NCBI GenBank assembly: GCA_012521555.1
Contig: JAAYMC010000052.1
Location: 1-64,000 of the forward strand
Origin: Clostridiales bacterium
GTDB taxonomy: Bacteria > Bacillota > Clostridia > Oscillospirales > Oscillospiraceae
DNA length: 64,000 nucleotides
Reading direction: 5' to 3'
Positions 42,605 through 51,229 of this stretch are shown here, piece by piece. Both the position numbers and the translations under genes were made by a program. The number at the start of each line of letters is the position of its first letter. Position 1 is the first letter of the stretch. The notes below the pieces were generated by a model that was given only the letters and a program-made list of their open reading frames with translations, was not told the DNA's origin and searched no databases.

Positions 42605-44911
42605 TTAGTAGAATCCGAGAATGGTCGGGTCGACGAGCGTCACGCTGATGATCGTCCCGGCGGCCACTTCCTCCCCGCTCGGAATCGACTGCGTGGAGAC
42701 GACCGCTTTGTCGGTCCTGACGAGCGCCCCGCTGGAGCGGACGAACAGCCCGAGTTTCTCCAGCTGCGCGCGCACTTCGGACAGGCGCTTGCCGTAGAGG
42801 TTCGGGACCGTCACGGTGCCAGTTGGCTTTTCCGCGCCGGCGTACAGGATGACCGTGCTGCCCGGCGAGACGACGGCGTTGGCGCCGGGGAGCTGGTCTG
42901 TCACCGTGTCGCCGTCTCCGACGACCTTAAACTTCAGGCCCTGCGACTGCAGGAGCGCTTTCGCTTCGTCCACCGTCCTGCCCGTGACCTTGGGAACGGA
43001 GACGTCCAGAACGGCCTTCTCCTCCTCCGTATACACCGGCTCCACGCCGAGATACGGAAGGACTTCGGAGAGGATGTTGCCGACGACGGGCGCGGCCATG
43101 TTGCCGCCGCTGATGTAAATGCCCGACTTGCGGCTGGGGTTGTCGAGGATGAGGAGGACCGCGATCTGCGGGTCGTCCATCGGCGCGATGCCGAGGAACG
43201 AGACGATGTACTCCTTCTCGCCCTCGTTTCTCAGGTCCTGCGCGACTTTTTCGCTCGTGCCCGTCTTGCCGCCGACGCGGTATCCCGGGACGTAGGCGTT
43301 CTTGCCCGTTCCTTCGTCCTCGCAGACGATGGACTCGAGGATTTCGCGGATCTGGCGCGACGTGTTTTCGCTGATGACCTGCCGCACCACCGTCGGCTGA
43401 TTGACGACTTCCGCCGTCCCGTCGGCGGGGTTTGTAATCTCCTTGACGATATACGGCTTCATGAGCTTGCCGCCGTTGACCGTGGCGGACACGGCCATAA
43501 CCAGCTGGATGGGGGTGATATTAAAAGTCTGCCCAAAAGAAGCCGCCGCTAGCTGCGAAAGGTTCTTTTTGTCCTCAAAAGTTTTCTTCGGCCACCAGAT
43601 GCTGCCGCTCTCGCCGGGCAGGTCGATGCCCGTCTTGTCAAAGAAGCCGAACGCCTCGACGTACTCGTAGAACTTCTCCGCGCCGACGCGCAGCCCGATG
43701 TTGACGAGCGCCACGTTGCACGAGTGCTGCATCGCCTGCTTGAGCGTCTGGCTGCCGTGGCCCTGCGTCCTCCAGCACTTGACGGGCGTGGTGCGCCCGA
43801 GCACGGGGACGGAGCCGCCGCAGTAGAACGTGTCGCTGGGGCTGACGACGTTCTCCTCCAGCGCCATGGCGAGCGTAATAATCTTAAAGACGGAGCCCGG
43901 CTCGTACGTGTCGGCAATCGCCTTGTTGCGCCACTGCTCAACGCGCGCGGCCCGCAGCTTCTCGCTGTACTCCTCCTCGTCGGTGATGGCGGACAGTTCC
44001 TCCTGCTTTTCCACGCTGATGGCCAGGTAGTTGTTCGGGTCGAAATTGCCGTAGCTAGCGAGGGCCAGAATCTCGCCCGTCGTCGGGCGCACGGCGATGC
44101 ACGCCCCGCCGTTTTGCACGTCGTAGTCCTTAATCGCCTGGGCGAGGTACTTTTCCACGTAGAACTGGATGGTCGAGTCAATGGTCAGGGTGACGTCCTT
44201 GCCGTCCTGCGCGTCGTAGTAGTCCTCGAAGTCGGTAAAGAGCATGTCGGTGCCCTTGGCGTTTTTCAGCCGGATGATGCGCCCGTTGACGCCTTCCAGA
44301 TAGGAGTTGTATTTAAGCTCCAGCCCCTCGAGACCCTTGTTCTCCGTGCCCACGAAGCCGAGGACGTGGCTGGCGAGCGTCCCGTAGGGGTAGTAGCGCT
44401 TGCTGTCCGGCTCGAGGTGGACGGATTTGATCTTGTTCTCCTTGATAAACTGGCGCACCTGCGCGGCGACGTCGCTTTCGATCTTCGTCTTGATGGTCTT
44501 GTACCAGGACTTGGTGTCCTCCATCTTCGTAAGAATCCCCTGCTTGTCGACGCCGAGGATCTCCGAGAGCTTCGAGGCGATAAGCTCCTTGTCCTCCTTG
44601 TACAGGTTCATCTCGTACGGGCTGATGAACACCGTCTCGACCGACGCGCTCATCGCGAGCACGTTTCCGTTGCGGTCGTAAATCGTCCCGCGCGACGCCG
44701 TCACGACGGACTGGCGCGTCTGCTGCTCAACGGCAAGCTGCTCGTAATAGTCGTGCTTGACAATCTGGATATCGTACAGCTTCCAGATAAGAACGGCAAA
44801 CGCCACAACACCGCACATTGTCATCAAGATCAATGTGCGGCGCAAAATCATCGTATTGGGGCGCAAGGCGGCCTTACCCGTGCGCGCCCTTCCGCTACCA
44901 ACGCTTGACAT
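42605..44911 (-). CDS. SpoVD/FtsI-like class B penicillin-binding protein with two PASTA domains
   Basis: 768 aa. One N-terminal transmembrane helix (about 24-46), a dimerisation domain (64-215), and a transpeptidase domain with catalytic Ser340 in SVFK (340-343), SCN (397-399) and KTG (549-551). Two PASTA repeats follow (about 632-698 and 700-764). The position between ftsL and murE is that of pbpB/spoVD in Bacillus. SpoVD usually has one PASTA domain, so two is closer to PBP2B-type arrangements. It probably serves septal synthesis, possibly the spore cortex as well. Confidence 0.93.
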   Translation of the reverse strand: MSSVGSGRARTGKAALRPNTMILRRTLILMTMCGVVAFAVLIWKLYDIQIVKHDYYEQLAVEQQTRQSVVTASRGTIYDRNGNVLAMSASVETVFISPYEMNLYKEDKELIASKLSEILGVDKQGILTKMEDTKSWYKTIKTKIESDVAAQVRQFIKENKIKSVHLEPDSKRYYPYGTLASHVLGFVGTENKGLEGLELKYNSYLEGVNGRIIRLKNAKGTDMLFTDFEDYYDAQDGKDVTLTIDSTIQFYVEKYLAQAIKDYDVQNGGACIAVRPTTGEILALASYGNFDPNNYLAISVEKQEELSAITDEEEYSEKLRAARVEQWRNKAIADTYEPGSVFKIITLAMALEENVVSPSDTFYCGGSVPVLGRTTPVKCWRTQGHGSQTLKQAMQHSCNVALVNIGLRVGAEKFYEYVEAFGFFDKTGIDLPGESGSIWWPKKTFEDKKNLSQLAAASFGQTFNITPIQLVMAVSATVNGGKLMKPYIVKEITNPADGTAEVVNQPTVVRQVISENTSRQIREILESIVCEDEGTGKNAYVPGYRVGGKTGTSEKVAQDLRNEGEKEYIVSFLGIAPMDDPQIAVLLILDNPSRKSGIYISGGNMAAPVVGNILSEVLPYLGVEPVYTEEEKAVLDVSVPKVTGRTVDEAKALLQSQGLKFKVVGDGDTVTDQLPGANAVVSPGSTVILYAGAEKPTGTVTVPNLYGKRLSEVRAQLEKLGLFVRSSGALVRTDKAVVSTQSIPSGEEVAAGTIISVTLVDPTILGFY

Positions 44912-44963
44912 TTGCGGCCCCTCCAGAACTTAAGACAAACCTGGTTTCAGTCAAAACAGTATA

Positions 44964-45536
44964 TTATTTGCCTGTTTTGAAATATGCCAGAACGGACGAG
45001 ATAAACGCGGACAGCCGGCTCTGCTCCGGCGCGTTTTCCGCGACGACCTGCGCCCTGTCCAGGGCGGGGGCCTGTATGGTGCCGGCGCGGCTGGTGCTCG
45101 CGGGCTTTGTCATCCCGAGCACGTTCGTGGCGTAGTCCTCCACGCGTGTGACGTCGAAGGCGTCTTCGTATTCGATGCGGAGGCGGCGTTCTAGTTCTGT
45201 GAGCTCCTGCAGCTGCGCCTGCAGCTGGACCGCTTCGCTGCGGACTTCTTCATACCGGATCTGGAGCAAAAGCACAAACACAAGCATGACGGCGACGGTC
45301 ATAAATCCGAACACCGCGAAAAGAGACACGCCATGGCCCCTTTTCTCTTTCGGCGCGACGCGGGGTGCCGGCTTCGGCGCTGCCTGAGGCTTCGGGCGGC
45401 GCTGGGGAGCCTGTCTCGGGCGTCTCGGCTGCTCCGCCGGCACGGCGGCGCCGTAGCGGGCATAATACCGGGGGTCAAGCGCGCTTGTTCCGCTGACGGC
45501 TTTCGCCGCGTAATGCGCCTGCGTCCTTCTGGCCAT
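44964..45536 (-). CDS. ftsL: FtsL-like cell division protein
   Basis: 190 aa. A Pro/Arg/Lys-rich cytoplasmic region (about 36-67) precedes one transmembrane helix (69-92, VSLFAVFGFMTVAVMLVFVLL) and an extracytoplasmic coiled coil (93-125), ending with the FtsL-type VEDYATNVLGMTKP. It holds FtsQ and the septal PBP/FtsW pair. The long Pro-rich cytoplasmic part is larger than in Bacillus FtsL. Identification rests on topology and position between rsmH and the PBP gene. Confidence 0.85.
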   Translation of the reverse strand: MARRTQAHYAAKAVSGTSALDPRYYARYGAAVPAEQPRRPRQAPQRRPKPQAAPKPAPRVAPKEKRGHGVSLFAVFGFMTVAVMLVFVLLLQIRYEEVRSEAVQLQAQLQELTELERRLRIEYEDAFDVTRVEDYATNVLGMTKPASTSRAGTIQAPALDRAQVVAENAPEQSRLSAFISSVLAYFKTGK

Positions 45537-45569
45537 AGCGTCCCTTCCTTTCTTTCGTCGGATGTATCT

Positions 45570-46496
45570 CTAAACTCTCTCCGCCACGCGCAGCTTCGCG
45601 CTGCGGGCGCGGGGGTTTGCCTTTATTTCTTCTTCCGTTGGAACAACGGGCTTTTTCGTCACGATGCGGAGCGTCTGCCTAAACCCGCAGACGCACACGG
45701 GAAAGTCCGGCGGGCAGGTACACCCGCGCGCGCGGGCTAAAAACGCCTCCTTCACGAGGCGGTCTTCAAGCGAGTGAAAGCTGATGACGCACAGCCTCCC
45801 GCCGGTGCTGAGCCTGTCCGGCGCCGTCTGGAGCATTTCCCGGATGGCGCCGAGTTCGTCGTTGACGGCGATGCGGACGGCCTGGAACGTCCTTTTCGCC
45901 GGGTGCTGCTTTTCGCGCAGCGCCTTCGCGGGCATCGCCGAGCGGATGACCTCCACGAGCCGGAGCGTCGTCTCAATCGGGGCTTTCTCCCGCTCCCGGC
46001 AGATCCGCGCCGCGATGGACGCGGCGTAGCGCTCCTCCCCGTACTCGCCGATTATCCGGCGCAGCTCGCTCTCCGGCCATGTGTTGACGACGTCGTACGC
46101 CGTAAGGCGCTGCTGCGCGTCCATGCGCATGTCGAGGGGGGCGTCCGCCATGTAGGAAAAGCCTCTTCCGGCGTCGTCGAGCTGCGGGGACGAGACGCCG
46201 AGGTCAAACAGCATCCCGTCGACCTTGTCGATGCCGAGCCGGTCGAGGATGGCGCCGACGTTGCGGAAATCGTCGCAGACGAGCGTGACCTTATCCGCGT
46301 ACGGCGCAAGGATATTCCCGGCGTTTTCAATCGCCGCGGCGTCCTTGTCCACGGCGATGAGCCCGCCGCCTTCAAGCCGGCGCGCGATTTCAAGGGAGTG
46401 GCCGCCGCGGCCGAGCGTGCCGTCGAGATACACGCCGCCGGGTTTTATGGCAAGCGCCTCGATGCACTCTTGCAGCAGGACGGGGATGTGTTCCAT
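45570..46496 (-). CDS. rsmH: 16S rRNA (cytosine1402-N4)-methyltransferase
   Basis: 308 aa (MraW). The SAM-binding region reads YLDGTLGRGGHS, and the family N-terminus is EHIPVLLQECIEAL. It methylates C1402 in the ribosomal P site. ATG 46496 overlaps the mraZ stop as TGATG, so translation is coupled. Usual length. Confidence 0.97.
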   Translation of the reverse strand: MEHIPVLLQECIEALAIKPGGVYLDGTLGRGGHSLEIARRLEGGGLIAVDKDAAAIENAGNILAPYADKVTLVCDDFRNVGAILDRLGIDKVDGMLFDLGVSSPQLDDAGRGFSYMADAPLDMRMDAQQRLTAYDVVNTWPESELRRIIGEYGEERYAASIAARICREREKAPIETTLRLVEVIRSAMPAKALREKQHPAKRTFQAVRIAVNDELGAIREMLQTAPDRLSTGGRLCVISFHSLEDRLVKEAFLARARGCTCPPDFPVCVCGFRQTLRIVTKKPVVPTEEEIKANPRARSAKLRVAERV

Positions 46497-46912
46497 CAGA
46501 AATCAAGCTCCATAAAGACCTTTGCAATATTCTCAGGCGTCGTTTCCTTCGCGTCGACTTCATCCCAGGCGGCCTTATCCCAGATTTCCACGCTGTTGCC
46601 GATGCCGACGATGGCCACGTCCTTCTTCAGGTTGGCAAAGTCGCGCAGCTTCTGCGGCAGCAGGATGCGCCCCTGCGCGTCCAGCTCGCATTTCGCGGCA
46701 TGCGCGAAAATCGGGCGGGCCAGCTTCTGCTCAAGCCGGCTCATGGTGCTGACCTTTTCTTTCATTTTTTCCCAGGTCTCCGCCGAATATGCCGACAGGC
46801 ACGGCTCGGAGGAAATGGTGACGTAAAACGTCTCGCCCAGGTCCTGCCGTAATTTGGCAGGGATGAACAGGCGTCCCTTGGCATCAATGGTGTGCTCATA
46901 GATGCCCGTCAT
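46496..46912 (-). CDS. mraZ: Transcriptional regulator MraZ
   Basis: 138 aa with two AbrB-like SpoVT half-domains, each with the Asp-x-x-x-Arg pattern: DAKGRLFIPAKLR (about 10-22) and DAQGRILLPQKLR (about 78-90). MraZ forms a ring that binds spaced repeats in its own promoter and controls the dcw operon. The operator is directly upstream (46943-46967). First gene of the cluster. Confidence 0.97.
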   Translation of the reverse strand: MTGIYEHTIDAKGRLFIPAKLRQDLGETFYVTISSEPCLSAYSAETWEKMKEKVSTMSRLEQKLARPIFAHAAKCELDAQGRILLPQKLRDFANLKKDVAIVGIGNSVEIWDKAAWDEVDAKETTPENIAKVFMELDF

Positions 46913-46942
46913 CCATTTCCCTCCTTTTTCGTGGGATTTTAA

Positions 46943-46967
46943 AACACTTTAAACCACTATCCCCCAC
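46943..46967 (-). promoter_or_regulatory. MraZ operator: three GTG boxes at 10-bp spacing
   Basis: On the minus strand GTGGG (46963-46967), GTGGT (46953-46957) and GTGTT (46943-46947) occur at exact 10-bp steps just downstream of the mraZ -10. This matches the known MraZ recognition pattern of short GTG/TGGG repeats separated by 5 bases. Confidence 0.8.
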
Positions 46968-46977
46968 TTATGCCTCA

Positions 46978-47006
46978 ATTATAAGGGCGTGCTCCGGAAA
47001 TTGCAA
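46978..47006 (-). promoter_or_regulatory. Sigma-A promoter of the dcw operon (mraZ)
   Basis: On the minus strand TTGCAA (-35, 47001-47006), 17-bp spacer, TATAAT (-10, 46978-46983). The MraZ boxes lie immediately downstream, so bound MraZ would block transcription initiation. Confidence 0.85.
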
Positions 47007-47088
47007 GTGCTATTTTCATCGAAAACTCAGTATTTACCAAGATTTCGACACGCTGTGTCTCAGTTTTTGCCATTTCCAGGGAGTGCAA

Positions 47089-47127
47089 CAAAAAAGGAGC
47101 TCTCCGGCTTACCGGAGAGCTCCTTTT
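47089..47127. terminator. Terminator upstream of the dcw promoter
   Basis: A 12-bp stem (GGAGCTCTCCGG paired with CCGGAGAGCTCC, CTTA loop) with A6 before and TTTT after. On the minus strand it ends the coaD/coiled-coil transcript with a six-T run. Confidence 0.92.
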
Positions 47128-47173
47128 GCGGGCTGAAATTTCTGGATTATTTGGTGTTTTTGGGTAAGGAGGG

Positions 47174-47686
47174 CTAATCGTCCATCGGGACGTCGAAGCT
47201 GCTGCTGTCTCCTCCGCGGGGGCGCGACGTGGCCGTTGCGCTGCGGAAGCGGGCGCGCGTTTTGCGGATCTCCTCGAGCGAGGCGGCGAGGGATTCTTCC
47301 GAGCGGCGCATCGCGTCGTCAACGTACTCGCTGGCGGCGCGTTTGAGCTCCGCGGCGGCGGCCTCCGCCTGCGCGATGATCTCGCTTGAGCGCATTTTCG
47401 CCATGCGGATGATTTCCTGCTCCTCGACGAGCTTGCGGGCGCGCTCCTCCGCCGTCTTGCGGATCTGTTCGGCCTCGCGCTTGGCGGCGCTGATGAACTC
47501 GGCGCGCGCCTCCACGAGGCGGCGCGCCTCCGAAAGCTCGATGGGGAAGTTTGTCTTGATTTCATCTATGAGGTCGAGCGCCTTGTCGCGCTCAATGACG
47601 CATTTTTCCGCTCCAAGCGGGATGCCCCATGCCTCGTTGATCATGTTGTAGAGCATTTCAAGCAGCTCTTGCACGCGGTTGCCCAT
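47174..47686 (-). CDS. Coiled-coil protein of unknown function encoded next to coaD
   Basis: 170 aa. Residues about 50-140 form an almost continuous Ala/Glu/Arg-rich helix (EARAEFISAAKREAEQIRK, AEERARKLVEEQE), typical of a coiled coil. The N-terminus is globular (VQELLEMLYNMINEAWGIPLG), and the C-terminus ends in a Ser/Asp-rich tail. The family is often annotated only as ATPase in Clostridia, but no nucleotide-binding motif is present. DivIVA-like scaffolding is one possibility. It starts 5 bases after the coaD stop. Confidence 0.75.
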   Translation of the reverse strand: MGNRVQELLEMLYNMINEAWGIPLGAEKCVIERDKALDLIDEIKTNFPIELSEARRLVEARAEFISAAKREAEQIRKTAEERARKLVEEQEIIRMAKMRSSEIIAQAEAAAAELKRAASEYVDDAMRRSEESLAASLEEIRKTRARFRSATATSRPRGGDSSSFDVPMDD

Positions 47687-47691
47687 GGGGT

Positions 47692-48177
47692 CTACCTCCT
47701 GCCTTGTACCTTGCTGATGACGTCGTCGATAATCTCCCGCGGGACGAATTCCCGCAGGTCGGCGCCGTACTTGGCCATTTCCTTGACGACGGTGGAGCTT
47801 AAATAGGTGTATTTCTCACTGGAGGCGAGGAAGAGCGTATCGATGCTCGGGTCAATTTTCCTGTTTGCCAGCGCCATCTGAAACTCCCAGTCGAAGTCGG
47901 ACACAGCCCGCAGGCCCTTGACGATGACGGTAGCGCCCTTGCTGCGGACGTATTCGACCAAAAGCCCGTCTGACGATTCGACGACGACGTTCGGGTAATG
48001 GCGCACGCAGCGCTCGATGAGCTCCACGCGCTCTTCACGGGAAAACAGCGGCGTCTTTGCCGAGTTTGTCATGACGCACACATAAAGTGTGTCAAAAATC
48101 TCCGCGGCGCGGCGGATGATGTTGAGGTGGCCCAGCGTGATCGGGTCAAAACTGCCGGGATAGACGGCTGATTTCAT
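47692..48177 (-). CDS. coaD: Phosphopantetheine adenylyltransferase
   Basis: 161 aa nucleotidyltransferase for the penultimate step of coenzyme A synthesis. The phosphate-binding motif is YPGSFDPITLGH with the TxGH-type His, and the C-terminal motif YLSSTVVKE matches ISSTxVR. ATG 48177 is used because it gives the canonical N-terminus; the upstream GTG/ATG options add residues not seen in the family. It lies 127 bases after rsmD. Confidence 0.95.
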   Translation of the reverse strand: MKSAVYPGSFDPITLGHLNIIRRAAEIFDTLYVCVMTNSAKTPLFSREERVELIERCVRHYPNVVVESSDGLLVEYVRSKGATVIVKGLRAVSDFDWEFQMALANRKIDPSIDTLFLASSEKYTYLSSTVVKEMAKYGADLREFVPREIIDDVISKVQGRR

Positions 48178-48304
48178 ATTCACTCCATGCCGCCGCACAG
48201 GCAATATCACGCGATACGCAGCGCCATACTCTCCCGTGCGGCCTGCCGCTTTGCGGCAAGCGGCGTGCCAAATATGTGCGGCGGGCCGTTCCCGCCATAA
48301 AAAA

Positions 48305-48853
48305 TCAGGCGCCGCGCCTTATATAAAGCGTTATTTTGACGCGCCCGTAATGGTACTCGCGCCCCTTTTCGTAAGGGGGCAAGGGCTCAGGAAGCGGAGT
48401 ATCCGCCTGAGTTTCACAGAGTATTATACCATTTTCCGTCATAATGTCAATTTCCATAATCATTCGCAGGATTTCGCCGATGACGCCGGTGTGGTACGGC
48501 GGGTCGAGGAAGACGAGGTCGAATTTCTCCCCGCTCCGGACGAAAGACTGCGCCAGGGTGCGCACGACGCGCACGTTCGGGCCGTCAAGCCCCGCGCTTT
48601 TCAGGTTCTCGCGCACAAGCCTTATGGCCGCGGGCGACTCGTCCACGAAGACGGCGGACGCGGCCCCCCGGCTGAGCGCCTCGATGCCGAGCTGCCCCGT
48701 CCCGGCAAACAGGTCGAGGACGCGCCGGCCTTCGATGTCGAACTGGATAATGTTGAAAATCGACTCCTTGATCCTGTCGGACGTCGGACGAATGTCCATG
48801 CCGGCGGGCTCCTTAAGCTTTCGCCCGCGGGCGGTGCCGCTGATGACTCTCAT
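48305..48853 (-). CDS. rsmD: 16S rRNA (guanine966-N2)-methyltransferase
   Basis: 182 aa Rossmann-fold methyltransferase. RVISGTARGRKLKEP at the N-terminus and RPTSDRIKESIFNI are family motifs. The SAM loop is VLDLFAGTGQLGIEAL, and the catalytic LDPPY is at about 118-122. It methylates G966 of 16S rRNA. The rsmD-coaD pair is a common arrangement in Bacillota; here it follows uvrC by 9 bases. Confidence 0.95.
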   Translation of the reverse strand: MRVISGTARGRKLKEPAGMDIRPTSDRIKESIFNIIQFDIEGRRVLDLFAGTGQLGIEALSRGAASAVFVDESPAAIRLVRENLKSAGLDGPNVRVVRTLAQSFVRSGEKFDLVFLDPPYHTGVIGEILRMIMEIDIMTENGIILCETQADTPLPEPLPPYEKGREYHYGRVKITLYIRRGA

Positions 48854-48862
48854 GTTGACCTC

Positions 48863-50722
48863 CTATTCGCCCTCTGATGCGGCCGTCTCCTCCTGCTGCT
48901 CCTTCTCCCCACTTTGTCCGCCAAGTTGCTCCCTTATCCGCTCGGCGACGGGACGCGGCACCACTTCGGACAGCTCCTCCACGCTCGCACCGGCAATCGC
49001 CCTGAGGCTCCCGAAACGCTTGAGGAGCTTTTCCCGCCGCTTTTTGCCCACGCCCTCAATCGCGTCAAGTTTGGATGCGACGGTGCTCTTCGAGCGCAGG
49101 CTCCTGTGGTACTCGATGGCGAAGCGGTGCGTCTCCTCCTGAATCGTGCCGATGAGCGCGAAGACGGCCGGGTTTGCGGCGATGCCGATTTCCTGCCCGT
49201 CGGGCAAAACGAGCGCGCGCGTCCTGTGCCGGGCGTCTTTCACCATGCCGCACACGGGCACATTAAGCCCCTCCTGAATGAGGACGCTCTCGGCCGCGGC
49301 GGCGTGCGCCTGCCCGCCGTCGATGAGCATGAGGTCGGGAAGCGGAGTAAACTTTTCGTCCCCCTCCTTGTAGCGGGCGGCGCGGCGGGAGATAACCTCC
49401 ATCATGCTGTGGTAGTCGTCCTGCCCTTCGAGGGTTTTGATTTTAAACCGCCTGTAGCCGCGCTTGAGCGGCTTGCCTTTGACAAACACCGTCATGGACG
49501 CGACGATGTCGCTCCCGCCGGTGTTGGAGATGTCAAACGCCTCGATGCGCTCGGGCGGCGCGGGGAGCCTGAGCGCCTTTTGAAGCCATTCGAGGGTCTT
49601 GAGCGTCTTTTCCTCGCGCGTCGTGGCGCGCTCCGTCTCCTCGCGGGCGTTAATCTGGGCGCGCTCAATCAGCCGCGCCTTGTCGCCGCGCTTGGGCGCC
49701 TCGATGTACACGCGGTGGCCGCTCGCCTCCGAAAACAGCCGCTCGAGCGGCTCTTTGTCGGGCAGGTCTACCGGGACGCAGATCGTGCGCGGGTAGACGC
49801 CGCGGGTCGCGTAATACTGCCGGAGAAGGCCGGAGACGGCCTCCCCCTCCTCCTCGACGGGCGTTTCGATAATATCGAAGTCCTTGCCGAGGAGGTTGCC
49901 GCCGATGTAGTGGAGCACGACGAAGCAGCTTTTCGCCTCGCCGGTGTAAAAGCCCACGACGTCCGTGTCGGCTTTCGAGCCGGCGACGACGTACTGCCGC
50001 TCCGTCACCTGCAAAACGGCGCGGATGCGGTCGCGCAGCTCGGCGGCGCGCTCAAACTGCAGCGCCTCCGCCGCCGCGTTCATCTCCTCGGTCAGCTGCG
50101 CGACAATCTCGTCGAGCTTGCCCTCGAAAACGGCGACGGCCTGACCGATCCGCTCGCGGTACGCCTCCTTCGACGCGCCGGGGCGGCAGAAGGCGTCGCA
50201 CGTGCCGAGGTGGTGGTTGAGGCACGGCCGCCCCTTGCCGATATCCCGCGGGAACCGGCGGCTGCAGGTGGGCAGGCGGAAGGCCTTGAGCACGGCGTCG
50301 AGCGTCTGGCGCGTGAACGTCCTGCCGCCGTAAGGCCCGAGGTATTTTGCCCCGTCGCCGGCCGGGCGGGAGACGATGGTGAAAACGGGGTACTCCTCGC
50401 GCAGGTCGATGCGCAGGAACGGGTAGGTTTTGTCGTCCCGCAGGAGGATGTTGTAGCGCGGCTGGTGGTGCTTGATGAGGGAGTTTTCCAGCACCAGTGC
50501 CTCGAACTCGGAGCTGGCGACGATGACGTCGAAACTGTGGATTTTCGAGACCATCGCCGCCACTTTCGGCGGGTGGTCGCCGTGGAAATAGCTGCTGACG
50601 CGGTTTTTCAGCGCCTTCGCCTTGCCGACATATATAACATCTCCCGAAGCGTCCATCATAATGTATACGCCGGGCAGAAGCGGCAGGGACAGCGCCTTAT
50701 CGCGCAGCTCCTCAAACGTCAT
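48863..50722 (-). CDS. uvrC: Excinuclease ABC subunit C
   Basis: 619 aa nucleotide-excision-repair incision nuclease. An N-terminal GIY-YIG domain (PGVYIMMDASGDVIYVGKA), a UVR coiled coil (EALQFERAAELRDRI) that binds UvrB, an RNase H-like domain with EAFDISNTGGSD, and C-terminal helix-hairpin-helix pairs (EGVGKKRREKLLKRFGS). ATG 50722 follows GGAGG with good spacing; GTG 50731 would sit within that ribosome site. The C-terminal tail is Glu/Gln-rich. Confidence 0.96.
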   Translation of the reverse strand: MTFEELRDKALSLPLLPGVYIMMDASGDVIYVGKAKALKNRVSSYFHGDHPPKVAAMVSKIHSFDVIVASSEFEALVLENSLIKHHQPRYNILLRDDKTYPFLRIDLREEYPVFTIVSRPAGDGAKYLGPYGGRTFTRQTLDAVLKAFRLPTCSRRFPRDIGKGRPCLNHHLGTCDAFCRPGASKEAYRERIGQAVAVFEGKLDEIVAQLTEEMNAAAEALQFERAAELRDRIRAVLQVTERQYVVAGSKADTDVVGFYTGEAKSCFVVLHYIGGNLLGKDFDIIETPVEEEGEAVSGLLRQYYATRGVYPRTICVPVDLPDKEPLERLFSEASGHRVYIEAPKRGDKARLIERAQINAREETERATTREEKTLKTLEWLQKALRLPAPPERIEAFDISNTGGSDIVASMTVFVKGKPLKRGYRRFKIKTLEGQDDYHSMMEVISRRAARYKEGDEKFTPLPDLMLIDGGQAHAAAAESVLIQEGLNVPVCGMVKDARHRTRALVLPDGQEIGIAANPAVFALIGTIQEETHRFAIEYHRSLRSKSTVASKLDAIEGVGKKRREKLLKRFGSLRAIAGASVEELSEVVPRPVAERIREQLGGQSGEKEQQEETAASEGE

Positions 50723-50760
50723 CGCGCGCACCTCCTTTCATGGCTTTCATGTAAGTTGTT

Positions 50761-50789
50761 ATTATGGCACAATTTCAGGAAAAAGTGAA
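50761..50789 (-). promoter_or_regulatory. Promoter candidate for the uvrC-rsmD-coaD operon
   Basis: On the minus strand TTCACT (-35, 50784-50789), 17-bp spacer, CATAAT (-10, 50761-50766). Confidence 0.6.
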
Positions 50790-50813
50790 GACCGCGGCAT
50801 AAAGTTTTCCCGG

Positions 50814-50843
50814 TGGACAAGGTTTTACGCCGCCGTATATAAT
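50814..50843 (+). promoter_or_regulatory. Sigma-A promoter of the DUF503 gene
   Basis: TGGACA (-35), 18-bp spacer, TATAAT (-10), 48 bases before ATG 50891. Confidence 0.7.
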
Positions 50844-50890
50844 GAGCTCATAAAATTCCGCCCGGTATACGGGCGAAAGCGGTGAATACA

Positions 50891-51178
50891 ATGACGACCG
50901 TGTCGGCAAAGCTCACCTTTTTCATCCCACACGCCCTGACCCTAAAGGACAAGCGCCAGATTGCCCGCAGCCTCATGGACAAGGCCCGCAGCCGCTTTAA
51001 CGCGTCCGTCGCGGAGGTGGACACGCTGGACCTCCACCAGACGCTCACCGTCGGCGTTGCGGTCGTCTCCGGCGACTTGAGCCACGCGCGGCGCTGCATG
51101 GACGAGATCATCCGCTTCATGGAGGCGCACGCCAACGCCGAGCTCATATCCTGCGAGCGGGACGAGGCCGCGCTTTAG
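50891..51178 (+). CDS. DUF503 (YlxP-like) family protein
   Basis: 95 aa. It matches DUF503: SAKLTFFIPHALTLKDKRQIARSLMDKARSRFNASVAEVD, a ferredoxin-like alpha/beta fold. The Bacillus relative YlxP is encoded between infB and rbfA; here the gene stands elsewhere. Function unknown, a ribosome link is suggested only by that neighbour in other genomes. ATG 50891 is preferred to GTG 50882 because AGCGGTG then serves as the ribosome site. Confidence 0.85.
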   Translation: MTTVSAKLTFFIPHALTLKDKRQIARSLMDKARSRFNASVAEVDTLDLHQTLTVGVAVVSGDLSHARRCMDEIIRFMEAHANAELISCERDEAAL

Positions 51179-51229
51179 CGCCGGAGGGACGCTCAAGCGA
51201 CACGCGTTTTAACGGAAGGGCGGCATCTC

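Noticed and set aside
48914-50788. Long plus-strand open frame opposite uvrC
   Set aside because: It has the composition of an antisense frame with no family features, and uvrC is fully conserved on the other strand.
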